The notes under the pieces were generated by a model that saw only the letters and a list, made by a program, of their open reading frames with translations, ran no database searches and had not been told where the DNA came from. A DNA stretch of 12,379 nt, taken from the NCBI GenBank assembly GCA_014764075.1, contig JACXUE010000074.1, positions 1 through 12,379 on the forward strand, in the 5' to 3' direction. Below are positions 1 through 8,064 of the stretch, one piece after another (position 1 is the stretch's first letter; every line of letters starts with the position of its first letter). The stretch is from Sulfuricurvum sp. (GTDB taxonomy: Bacteria; Campylobacterota; Campylobacteria; Campylobacterales; Sulfurimonadaceae). Position numbers and translations under genes: made by a program.

Positions 1-1
1 A

Positions 2-3000
2 TTGGAAAACCCAGCTGTTCCGATCGGCTATCTGAACCATCCGTTCAAAAAGACAACTGGAGAGCACCGCGAAGAGACTCTGCACGATACCTTTTCCTAT
101 CTTGATGAATTTCGTTTGCAATCTGTATGGAAACATGATGGATCAGAGTATTCTATCGACTACAATGTAATAGAGCAATGCAAAATTATTCTGGTTCATA
201 ACCGAGGGGCGCTGTTTAACGAAACGATTTTCAAACTTCGTACACTTGGCAAACAGATCGTATATTATATGGATGACTATTTGCTGGAGCTTCCGATCAA
301 ACACACCCTTTATCCATACTACCGTGCACTAAATCCCCGTATCATCTCAATGATTGAGCACTCCGACATATGTGTTACCGGCTCAGCTTACAGCGCATCA
401 TTGCTCTCCAACTATTCCAATGTTACTTCAATCGAAGCGGGTGTCAATCTGCATCTTTGGCAACTCCCAATTGCAAAAGCTCCACGTGAAGATGATAAAC
501 CGGTTATCGCTTTTTTCGGAGATGAAAATGATCTTGAAGCATTGTCATTTATCAAACCCTTTTTAGAACGACTTCAAAAACGCTACGGAGATACCGTTCA
601 TATCAGAGTTTTCGGTCTAAACGTCGAAACATACAAACTGATGCCGTTTCGCAATTATGAAGTGGTGAACCTAAAAATCCCAAATTATGCTGAGTGGATC
701 CATTTTTTACGCGCTCAACACATCGATATTGCGTTAATGCCGAATCGAAAAGATCCCTATAGTCAAGGAAAATCTATCGGTAGAGCACTCGATTTTTCTC
801 TTTCAACCATTCCTGTGGTCTGTTCACATACCGAACCTTTCACGTCGTTTATAGACCACAATATCAACGGGTTTTTATGCGAAGATGCTCTCGATCAATG
901 GATGAATGCAGTTGAAACACTACTCTCTTCCGAAGAGCTTAGAGTGACTATTGCAAACCAAGCTTTTACAAAAGCGATCACAACCCTCTCTGCACAGCAT
1001 TCAGCTAAAAAATGGCGAAACTTGTTGAACAATCTCCCTACAATAGAATCAATTCCAATAGAAGCAACCGTTTTAAATGGGATGCGCTGGAGTAAATATC
1101 AGATCAATTCACTCGAACGTTACCCAGCATGGCTAAACAACCGCCGTTTCCGCCCTGAAGACATTCCAGTATGGGCAAGAGAAGCCGAAAAATGGACACA
1201 CCTCCCCTCTATTAGCCTCTACATCATTGCGGATGAAGAAACCATAGGGCTTTTAAACTACACTATCGACACCTTGGCCAATCAACTCTATCCAGCATGG
1301 AAACTCACACTCATATCCACATTTCCATCACCCAATCCAATCTTTGAGACCCATGAACAGCTTCGTTGGATTTGCACCGATCAAAACCCTTACGAATGTA
1401 TCCAAAATAATCTTGAAACAGATACCTCTGAATGGATCATCATTACCGATAAAGCCGATTTATTTGAACCACAGGCGTTTGCCTCATTTATCCATGTTGC
1501 CAATACGCATTCAAACGCCGAACTCATCTATTGCGACCATGGCTTGGTTTCCACTGACAATCTCCTCAGCGAACCTCAATTCAAACCTGATTTGAATCTC
1601 GACATGTTGCGCGCATACGATTATATCGATGGAACGTTCGCCGTTCGAAAAACGTTGCTCTCACGCATCGGAGGGGTAAACGGTCGATACCCATATGCTG
1701 AGCACTACGATCTTCTCTTGCGCGCCGTTAATGCCAAAGCCGAAATTATCCATATCGATGATCTACTTTGGCATAAACGTATCCGCCTGTTATCCCCCGA
1801 AGAAAAACAACTCCATGATATTTCCCATCGCCTTTCGCTGATGCTACATCTTCAAGAGGCCAGCATAACGGCTCAAGTTATATCGGGCAGTGTATCTGGC
1901 ACGACAAGAATACTATATCTGCACGATCAAACACCAAAAATCTCAATCATTATCCCAACCAAAAACAAAATTGACTATTTACGCCGATGTATCGACTCCA
2001 TCCTTGCCAAAACCAACTACAATAATTATGAAATAATCATTGTCGATAATGCTTCGGATGAGATTGATGCTATCGCCTATTTGGACGATTTACGGCATAC
2101 CAGATCATCTAATATACAGATAATCCCCTATCACGAGTCATTCAACTACTCAAAAGCTAATAATCTCGGTGTCAAAGCCGCTACCGGAGAAGTATTTCTC
2201 TTTTTAAATAATGATACAGAAGTTCTTCATGAAAATTGGCTTGATGTGATGGTATCGCATATCTGTCGAAATGAAGTTGGAATCGTAGGTCCACGACTGC
2301 TTTTTAGCGATGGAAGCATTCAACATGCCGGTGTCGTCCTTGGGATGAGAGGACCTGCCGGAAATATTTTTGGTTATCTCAACACACATGAAACGGGTTA
2401 TATGAATCGTCTGCAAATCGAACAAAACTACAGTGCGGTTACCGGTGCGGCGCTCATGATCAAACGCTCAGTTTTTGATGCAGTATCAGGTTTTAATGCG
2501 ACCGACTATCTTAACCACTACAGCGATATCGACCTATGTCTCAAGGTAATCGACAAAGGGTTTAAAATCGTTTGGACCCCTTATGCAACCCTGACTCATC
2601 ATGAGTCAGTGAGTTTCAAATCGGATGTTGATTCAACACTGATTGAAACCAAAAACACCCGTTTCATCCAAGATCAAGAGGCGTTTATCCGATTGTGGAA
2701 CTCTCGCCTCGAACACGATCCTTGCTACAACCGTAATCTTGATATGTCATCTACAGATATTCAAATAAATATCGATGATCTTCCCCATTGGAGTTTACTC
2801 ACCTCATCCACCCCACGGATTTGGGCGATTCCAAGAGGCTATGACGGAGGAGGGGAATACCGCCTTATCTCTCCAATGAATGGATTGGACAAAGCTGGGT
2901 TGGCACAGGTGCACATCGGATGGAACTATTATGGTTATCCATTTTTAATCAATCGTCACCGCCCTGATACAATCATTGCACAAACACCGCTACATGATCA

Positions 3001-3784
3001 TCAACTCCAGTTTTTAGAAACAATACAACCCTATTTTAATGGCCATATCATCTTTGAAATCGATGATCTACTTACCAACATTCCCAAAGACAACGCAGCG
3101 TACAATCGTCAATATGCCAATATCAAAGATCGGCTGGCTACAGCGTTAAAATCATGTGATCGAATGGTAGTGTCAACCGAGCCGTTGAAACGAACATATA
3201 GTTATCTTATTGATGATATAAGAGTTGTCAAAAACTATCTTTCACTGACTCGCTGGGGAAACATAACCCCAAAACGTTTCAATTCTCCTAAGCCCAGAGT
3301 CGGATGGGCTGGCAGTCCTTTTCATGCTGGAGACCTCAAAGTTATTGAACATATAGTTAAAACGCTTAAAGATGATGTTCACTGGGTCTTTATGGGTATG
3401 CTACCCGAAGGTGCAAAAGAGTACGTCCATGAATTCCACCCCGCCGTTTCACTGGATGAATACCCATCTAAACTTGCCGAATTAGGGCTAGATTTAGCAC
3501 TCGTCCCGCTCGAACTTAACCCTTTTAATGAGGCCAAAAGCAATTTACGACTCTTAGAATTAGGGATTATGGGATGGCCAATCATCTGCTCAGATGCTTA
3601 TCCTTACCGCAACGCACCCGTTACTATTGTTAAAAACAATAACAAAGCATGGCTGAAAGCAATAAAGAAAAAACTATCCGATCGTCAAGCATTACGAGAA
3701 GAGGGGGAAAATCTTCGCAGATGGGTCATGGAAAATTTTATCCTAGAAAATAATTTGGAAGAAATCTTGCCTAATTACCTTTAG
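2..3784 (+). CDS. Large multi-module glycosyltransferase (GT4-like / GT2 / GT2 / GT4-like), 5'-partial
   Basis: Probably builds a surface glycan (O-antigen/capsule type) or a flagellar glycan from nucleotide-sugar donors in the cytoplasm. At least 1260 residues. Residues 1-350 form a GT-B-like module (YYMDDYLLELP near 88, a nucleotide-sugar-site-like region near 240-290). Residues about 395-640 are a GT2-like module with weakened motifs (YCDH where relatives have YSDED). Residues 645-925 are a well-preserved GT2 module: PKISIIIPTKNK at 645, LNNDTEV with the DxD-equivalent at 736-741, then a TGAALMIKR segment and HHESVSF. Residues 935-1260 form a second GT-B-like module starting at WAIPRGYDGGGEYR. 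The two end modules resemble each other, suggesting internal duplication. The frame is open to the window edge and the TTG at base 2 has no visible ribosome binding site, so the true start is probably upstream. It converges on flagellin, so a role in flagellin glycosylation is possible but inferred. Acceptor and sugar cannot be read from sequence. Confidence 0.88.
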   Translation: MENPAVPIGYLNHPFKKTTGEHREETLHDTFSYLDEFRLQSVWKHDGSEYSIDYNVIEQCKIILVHNRGALFNETIFKLRTLGKQIVYYMDDYLLELPIKHTLYPYYRALNPRIISMIEHSDICVTGSAYSASLLSNYSNVTSIEAGVNLHLWQLPIAKAPREDDKPVIAFFGDENDLEALSFIKPFLERLQKRYGDTVHIRVFGLNVETYKLMPFRNYEVVNLKIPNYAEWIHFLRAQHIDIALMPNRKDPYSQGKSIGRALDFSLSTIPVVCSHTEPFTSFIDHNINGFLCEDALDQWMNAVETLLSSEELRVTIANQAFTKAITTLSAQHSAKKWRNLLNNLPTIESIPIEATVLNGMRWSKYQINSLERYPAWLNNRRFRPEDIPVWAREAEKWTHLPSISLYIIADEETIGLLNYTIDTLANQLYPAWKLTLISTFPSPNPIFETHEQLRWICTDQNPYECIQNNLETDTSEWIIITDKADLFEPQAFASFIHVANTHSNAELIYCDHGLVSTDNLLSEPQFKPDLNLDMLRAYDYIDGTFAVRKTLLSRIGGVNGRYPYAEHYDLLLRAVNAKAEIIHIDDLLWHKRIRLLSPEEKQLHDISHRLSLMLHLQEASITAQVISGSVSGTTRILYLHDQTPKISIIIPTKNKIDYLRRCIDSILAKTNYNNYEIIIVDNASDEIDAIAYLDDLRHTRSSNIQIIPYHESFNYSKANNLGVKAATGEVFLFLNNDTEVLHENWLDVMVSHICRNEVGIVGPRLLFSDGSIQHAGVVLGMRGPAGNIFGYLNTHETGYMNRLQIEQNYSAVTGAALMIKRSVFDAVSGFNATDYLNHYSDIDLCLKVIDKGFKIVWTPYATLTHHESVSFKSDVDSTLIETKNTRFIQDQEAFIRLWNSRLEHDPCYNRNLDMSSTDIQINIDDLPHWSLLTSSTPRIWAIPRGYDGGGEYRLISPMNGLDKAGLAQVHIGWNYYGYPFLINRHRPDTIIAQTPLHDHQLQFLETIQPYFNGHIIFEIDDLLTNIPKDNAAYNRQYANIKDRLATALKSCDRMVVSTEPLKRTYSYLIDDIRVVKNYLSLTRWGNITPKRFNSPKPRVGWAGSPFHAGDLKVIEHIVKTLKDDVHWVFMGMLPEGAKEYVHEFHPAVSLDEYPSKLAELGLDLALVPLELNPFNEAKSNLRLLELGIMGWPIICSDAYPYRNAPVTIVKNNNKAWLKAIKKKLSDRQALREEGENLRRWVMENFILENNLEEILPNYL

Positions 3785-3789
3785 AGAGC

Positions 3790-3822
3790 AACATAATACA
3801 CGAGCTATATGTGTATTATGTT
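3790..3822. terminator. Hairpin between convergent glycosyltransferase and flagellin genes
   Basis: AACATAATACAC (3790-3801) and GTGTATTATGTT (3811-3822) are perfect 12-bp inverted repeats around a 9-nt loop. The hairpin begins six bases after the glycosyltransferase stop and lies just beyond the flagellin stop, so it is placed to end transcription from both sides. The stem is AT-rich and has no following U-tract on either strand, so it is not a textbook intrinsic terminator; it could also be an mRNA 3'-end stabiliser. Confidence 0.6.
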
Positions 3823-3833
3823 ATAGAAATGTC

Positions 3834-5183
3834 CTAGTTACTGAAGCAACTTAACGACGTTCTGTTGAACTGCATTGGCTTGAGACATAGCATAAGAGCC
3901 AGACTGAGCAAGAATGTTGTATTTAGAGAAGTTCGCCGATTCTGCCGCAAAATCATATCGAGTTGCTTGATTGCAGTATCAGCAATATCCATCATCGCCA
4001 TCGCACCTGCCATCGTTGTAACTCCAGCTCCAAGAGTTTGACCATAGCCATATGCATTACCATCAGAGAAGGCTCCAATCGCTTTCGCCTCAGATGCAGT
4101 AAATCCATCCAATGTATTGCGAAGACTAATCGTCTCTTCCGTTGTTGTCCCTGCGGTCAAACCACTGACACGCACATCGACTCCACCAACTTTGGTCAAT
4201 GTCAATGCACCTGAATAATTACCGCTCGCAATATGACCAACTCCATCCAAACCAGACACACTAATCATACGACCATCTGACGTTGTCAATGCCAACCGTC
4301 CACGTGCATCAACAGCTGCAGTAACACCGGTTGTCTCTTTTTCAGCATTAATCGCCTGCACCAACGCACCGCTCTTATCGTTTGCTTGAACGTTGCTTGC
4401 AACGATTGTAACACCATTAAGAGTAAACGAAACTGACGCTGATGCAGTTACAGTATTTGAACCAGTTTCGGATGCTTTGTACGATGCACGTACACCCAAT
4501 GCATTACTATTTTTATTGATTGTCTCAGCCAATACACCAAGACCTTCACCTGCTCCGCTTCCCATTGTTACCGCTTCAAGCGTAATCGTCTTGTTAGCAT
4601 CCCCGTTCACACCACTAAAAGTAAGGGTAACTGAACCTGTTCCAATATCTTCATATGTCTCAAAACGGGTATGTCCAATTTTATCTGAACTCGTTGCACC
4701 AATTGTTGCTGATACTGTTTGATTAGAATAAGCACCAATTTGGAATGTTGCATTGCTAAATTGACCTGACAAAAGTTGTTTACCGTTGAATGAGGTAGTA
4801 CCTGCGATATTATCAAGCTCTTCCGTAAGTCTTACAATGTCTGCTTGCAACGCTCGACGCGTCTCCGTCGTTTGACCGTCTTGTGCTGCTTGAGTCGCTT
4901 TAACTTTGATGGTATCCAAAATTTTAATTTGCTCATCCATCGCCTTATCAGCAGTTTGGATCATACCAATCCCGTCATTCGCATTGGCAATCGCTTGTCC
5001 GAGTGCTGAAGCTTGTGAACGAAGAGAATCGGCAATCGCCATCCCAGATGCATCATCTGCAGCAGTATTGATACGCAGACCTGAAGATAATTTAGAAAGT
5101 GAACTGTCTAAATTACGATTGTTTACATTTGCCATTGTGTGCGCATTCATAGCAGCAATGTTAGTGTTAATTCGAAAACCCAT
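3834..5183 (-). CDS. Flagellin with a frame-disrupting deletion near the C-terminus
   Basis: Flagellin is the filament subunit secreted through the flagellar type III apparatus. The ATG at 5183 gives [15 protein letters not shown], the canonical campylobacterial N-terminus. The frame is open for 20 more codons upstream to an ATG at 5243, but that extension is not flagellin-like. Residues 1 to about 175 are conserved D0/D1 ([47 protein letters not shown]). Residues about 180-385 are the variable surface region. The C-terminal D1 resumes at [22 protein letters not shown] (residues 390-411). After I411 the frame reads [10 protein letters not shown] and ends at residue 449, unlike any flagellin C-terminus. 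The expected RADLGSVQNQ-to-RDVD stretch is missing and the last 38 residues lie in another frame. As written, the product lacks C-terminal D0 and should not polymerise. No Shine-Dalgarno is visible before 5183. It may be a pseudogene, a phase-off variant or an assembly error. Confidence 0.9.
   Translation of the reverse strand: MGFRINTNIAAMNAHTMANVNNRNLDSSLSKLSSGLRINTAADDASGMAIADSLRSQASALGQAIANANDGIGMIQTADKAMDEQIKILDTIKVKATQAAQDGQTTETRRALQADIVRLTEELDNIAGTTSFNGKQLLSGQFSNATFQIGAYSNQTVSATIGATSSDKIGHTRFETYEDIGTGSVTLTFSGVNGDANKTITLEAVTMGSGAGEGLGVLAETINKNSNALGVRASYKASETGSNTVTASASVSFTLNGVTIVASNVQANDKSGALVQAINAEKETTGVTAAVDARGRLALTTSDGRMISVSGLDGVGHIASGNYSGALTLTKVGGVDVRVSGLTAGTTTEETISLRNTLDGFTASEAKAIGAFSDGNAYGYGQTLGAGVTTMAGAMAMMDIADTAIKQLDMILRQNRRTSLNTTFLLSLALMLCLKPMQFNRTSLSCFSN
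3838..3954 (-). pseudogene. Out-of-frame remnant: the native flagellin C-terminal D0 segment
   Basis: Reading the minus strand from 3954 in the frame offset from the main flagellin frame gives [20 protein letters not shown] followed by [18 protein letters not shown], then TAA at 3840-3838. This is the normal 38-residue flagellin C-terminus, fully intact. It is joined directly to the codons for QLDM. Comparison with the usual family spacing (about 36 residues between LDxI and the Asp of DFAxES) implies a deletion of about 109 nt (3n+1). The GAT at the junction fits both sides and could be microhomology. Confidence 0.88.
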
Positions 5184-5201
5184 GATATATATAATGTAAG
5201 A

Positions 5202-5258
5202 GTTCTCGATGACAAAGCTATGTACGCAAGCGTGCGTGGGCACTTTGTCGAAGAGAAC
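5202..5258. repeat. Nested inverted repeat between flagellin and topA
   Basis: Outer arms 5202-5217 (gttctcgatgacaaag) and 5243-5258 (ctttgtcgaagagaac) pair at 13 of 16 positions, with one three-base mismatch block. Inside them ACGCA (5224-5228) and TGCGT (5233-5237) form a second short stem. The element fills much of the 144-bp divergent spacer, 18 bp upstream of the flagellin ATG. It could be an operator, a cruciform or a small repeat-family insertion; the sequence does not decide which. I see no clean sigma-28 or sigma-54 flagellar promoter in this spacer. Confidence 0.6.
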
Positions 5259-5314
5259 CCAGTATTAACGTAGCCAAAAGAGCTTTGCTCATTTGGCGTT
5301 TAAAATAAATAGTT

Positions 5315-5319
5315 TAGGA
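5315..5319 (+). promoter_or_regulatory. Ribosome binding site for topA, supports the TTG start
   Basis: TAGGA lies eight bases before the TTG at 5328. No ATG or GTG in this frame gives the conserved TopA N-terminus, so this site together with the KLIIVESPAKAK motif fixes the unusual TTG start. Confidence 0.6.
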
Positions 5320-5327
5320 TTCACTTT

Positions 5328-7550
5328 TTGAAACTCATCATCGTCGAGTCTCCGGCCAAAGCCAAGACCATCAAAAACTTCCTCTCCAAAGATTACGAAG
5401 TGATCGCTTCCAAAGGGCATATTCGCGATCTTCCTAAAAATCGTTTCGGTATCAAAATTGACAATGAAAAAATCATTGCCGAATACCGAATTAGTGAAGA
5501 CAGCACCGCAACCGTCAAGCAGATCCAAGAGCTTGCCAAAAAAAGCGATGAAATCTATATTGCGACCGACGAAGACCGCGAAGGAGAAGCAATCGGATGG
5601 CATATTGCCCATGCGATCGATAAAGACCCCGCAACACTTCCCCGTATCGTATTTCATGAGATTACGAAAAATGCGATCATCCATGCGTTAGAGACGCCGC
5701 GTACCATCGATATGGATCGAGTCAATGCGCAGCAAGCACGCCGTTTGTTAGACCGCATCGTAGGGTATAAACTCTCTCCGCTTCTCGCCAATAAGATTCA
5801 AAAAGGGTTATCGGCGGGACGCGTTCAGTCCTCAACCCTCAAAATCGTCGTTGATCGTGAACGGGAGATCCGCGCGTTTATACCCGAAGAGTATTGGAGC
5901 ATCGATACGCTGTTCAAAAAAGATATCGAAGCGACATTGGTGAGTTTTGAAAACGAAAAAATCGAGAAACTTACAATCAAAACGAGCGATCAAGCCAAAC
6001 GTATCGTAGCGGCACTGAAAAGGGAAAATTTCAAGGTCAGCGAAATCGAGACAAAAGAGCGTAAAAGCTCTACACCTCCGCCGTTTATGACCTCGACACT
6101 TCAGCAAACCGCTTCCTCTCAACTCGGATTTTCTCCGAAGAAAACGATGATGGTCGCCCAAGCACTCTACGAGGGGGTCAAAACACCTGATGGGACGAGC
6201 GGGGTAATCACCTATATGCGTACCGACTCGCTCAACCTTGCGGCAGAAGCGGTCGAAGCGGCACGCGAACACATCCTAAACCGTTACGGCAAGGTGTATC
6301 TCCCAGAAAAACCGAAAGTCTACGTCAAAAAAGCTAAAGGGGCGCAAGAAGCGCACGAAGCGATCCGCCCAACGATGCTCTCTTTTACCCCTGAGGTGGC
6401 GGCGACCTATCTCAAACCCGATGAGATTAAGCTCTACCGTCTGATCTACAATCGCTTTATCGCGTGTCAAATGAACGATGCCCGTTTTGAGCAACAAAGT
6501 ATCACTTTTGCATCGCCCAAAGCCGAATTTCGGGCAACGGGGCGCAAGCTCCTCTTTGACGGATTTTACCGTGTCGCGGGAAGCGATGATAAAGATAAAC
6601 TTCTCCCAACACTCCACACGGGAGATAACATAGAAATTCAGAGTATTTCTGCTGGACAACATTTTACTGAACCGCCGTCTCGATACTCTGAAGCGAGTCT
6701 GATCAAAAAACTCGAAAACGAGGGGATCGGTCGCCCATCGACCTATGCCCCGACAATCAGTACATTGCAGTCTCGCAACTATATCGATATCGAAAAGCGA
6801 GCGATCATTCCGACCGAAATCGCCTTTACCGTCACCGAGATGTTGGAGAACCATTTTAACGAGATCGTCGATGTCGGCTTTACCGCCAATATGGAAGAGA
6901 CACTCGACGAGATTAGCGAGAGCGGTAAATCGTGGCATAAAATCCTCCTCGATTTCTACTATCCGTTTATTGAAAAGATTGAAGCGGGCAAACGTGCGAT
7001 TGCCAGCCTCAAAATGGCGAAACCTCTCGGGCGAAACTGTCCGAAGTGTGGCAGTGAACTGTTGCTCCGCTCCGGACGTTTCGGGGAGTTTATCGCGTGC
7101 AGCGGGTTTCCGAAATGCAAATATACCGAGCAAACCGAAGAGAACCAAAAAGAGAATCCTGCAACTCCTGATGAAGTGAGCGAAGAGGTGTGTGAAAAAT
7201 GCGGTAGCGCAATGGTGGTCAAAAATGGCCGTAACGGAAAATTCTTGGCATGTAGCGCTTATCCGAAATGCAAAAACACCAAAACCATTAGCCAAGAGAC
7301 CAAATTCTCCAAAGTCCCGTGTCCTGAATGTGGCGGGAAACTGCTATGGCGTCAATCGCGTCGAGGGGCGTTTTGGGGATGCGAGAACTACCCTACATGT
7401 AAATTCATCTCTAAGTTTGAACCCAGTGATAAAATATGTGGCGTTGAGGGGTGCGGTGGTCCTTTAGCAGCGCGTACCTTCCGCGGTAAAGAGATCTACG
7501 AGTGTCTCAAATGTAAAGACCGCACACCGCGAGAAGAGGAAATTGCGTGA
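5328..7550 (+). CDS. topA: DNA topoisomerase I (type IA), four C-terminal zinc-ribbon-like repeats
   Basis: Relaxes negative supercoils by transient cleavage of one DNA strand through a 5'-phosphotyrosine. The 740 residues have the full family layout. The TOPRIM domain begins KLIIVESPAKAKTIKNFL with Glu7, and TDEDREGEAIGWH supplies the acidic metal triad Asp81/Asp83/Glu85. A conserved QARRLLDRIVGYKLSPLL segment and GLSAGRVQSSTLK follow. The catalytic tyrosine is Tyr296 in ITYMRTDS. Three tetracysteine C-terminal repeats begin at Cys571 (CPKCG), Cys622 (CEKCG) and Cys665 (CPECG), with a fourth variant at Cys704 (CGVEGCGG ending CLKC). Length and domain order are normal. The start is TTG. The gene is first in a tight plus-strand cluster; its TGA overlaps the GTG start of the next gene by four bases, implying translational coupling. 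It is divergent from flagellin. Confidence 0.97.
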   Translation: MKLIIVESPAKAKTIKNFLSKDYEVIASKGHIRDLPKNRFGIKIDNEKIIAEYRISEDSTATVKQIQELAKKSDEIYIATDEDREGEAIGWHIAHAIDKDPATLPRIVFHEITKNAIIHALETPRTIDMDRVNAQQARRLLDRIVGYKLSPLLANKIQKGLSAGRVQSSTLKIVVDREREIRAFIPEEYWSIDTLFKKDIEATLVSFENEKIEKLTIKTSDQAKRIVAALKRENFKVSEIETKERKSSTPPPFMTSTLQQTASSQLGFSPKKTMMVAQALYEGVKTPDGTSGVITYMRTDSLNLAAEAVEAAREHILNRYGKVYLPEKPKVYVKKAKGAQEAHEAIRPTMLSFTPEVAATYLKPDEIKLYRLIYNRFIACQMNDARFEQQSITFASPKAEFRATGRKLLFDGFYRVAGSDDKDKLLPTLHTGDNIEIQSISAGQHFTEPPSRYSEASLIKKLENEGIGRPSTYAPTISTLQSRNYIDIEKRAIIPTEIAFTVTEMLENHFNEIVDVGFTANMEETLDEISESGKSWHKILLDFYYPFIEKIEAGKRAIASLKMAKPLGRNCPKCGSELLLRSGRFGEFIACSGFPKCKYTEQTEENQKENPATPDEVSEEVCEKCGSAMVVKNGRNGKFLACSAYPKCKNTKTISQETKFSKVPCPECGGKLLWRQSRRGAFWGCENYPTCKFISKFEPSDKICGVEGCGGPLAARTFRGKEIYECLKCKDRTPREEEIA

Positions 7551-8062
7551 AAATCGGGTTACTCTCCGATACCCATAAAAAAGAGGGGCGATCTCAACGG
7601 ATCATCGACCATCTCAAGGCTGAAGGTGCTGAATTCTTGATACATGCGGGTGATATCGTCAAGCCTGAAATGTTGTTACAGCTTAAAAACAGTGGGCTAC
7701 GGTATATTGCCGTATATGGGAATAACGATGCCGGACTGGTTCAATATCATACGCACTACAATCTCGTTCAAGAGCCGCACTATTTTAAACTCGGCGGAAT
7801 CAATTTCAAACTCATGCATCTCCCCTTTTATATGAACGGTGATGCCGAAGTGGTCATTTTCGGACACACCCATGTCTTTGAGTGCGATTTTAAAAATCGT
7901 ACCCTTTTTATCAATCCGGGAGAAGCATGCGCTCGAGACAAACCGTTTTCCAGTTGTGCAATGCTCGAAATTACCGATACCTCTTTGATCGTCACCCATT
8001 ATTCCCGTGCCATAGGAAGAGATAGCTTCGATAAACGTCACTATACTTTTGAAAGATCCTGA
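7547..8062 (+). CDS. MJ0936/YfcE-type metallophosphoesterase
   Basis: A small cytosolic calcineurin-like phosphodiesterase that would use two divalent metals (commonly Mn) to hydrolyse phosphodiester or phosphomonoester substrates; the physiological substrate is unknown for most members. All family metal ligands are visible in the 171 residues: Asp8-x-His10 (SDTH), Gly35-Asp36 (HAGDI), Gly58-Asn-Asn-Asp61 (YGNND), His91 (MHLP) and Gly106-His-Thr-His109 (FGHTH). A FINPGEA segment follows, as in relatives. Members of this family are about 160-180 residues, so it is full length. The GTG start overlaps the topA stop in a GTGA arrangement, and bioB starts two bases after its stop, so the three are very probably co-transcribed. 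No functional link to biotin or supercoiling is evident. Confidence 0.9.
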   Translation: MKIGLLSDTHKKEGRSQRIIDHLKAEGAEFLIHAGDIVKPEMLLQLKNSGLRYIAVYGNNDAGLVQYHTHYNLVQEPHYFKLGGINFKLMHLPFYMNGDAEVVIFGHTHVFECDFKNRTLFINPGEACARDKPFSSCAMLEITDTSLIVTHYSRAIGRDSFDKRHYTFERS

Positions 8063-8064
8063 AT

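Noticed and set aside
2..4. TTG at base 2 as the true glycosyltransferase start
   Set aside because: It is at the window edge with no upstream sequence to show a ribosome binding site; the gene most likely continues to the left.
4393..4722. 109-codon plus-strand open frame opposite flagellin
   Set aside because: Antisense to the flagellin variable region, low-complexity and without motifs.
5184..5243. Upstream ATG at 5243 as the flagellin start
   Set aside because: The 20 added residues are not flagellin-like; MGFRINTN at 5183 is the canonical mature N-terminus, and the extra stretch runs through the inverted repeat.
6276..7295. 339-codon open frame on the minus strand
   Set aside because: It lies entirely inside topA, antisense to a well-conserved coding region, and has no recognisable domain; it is a codon-bias shadow.
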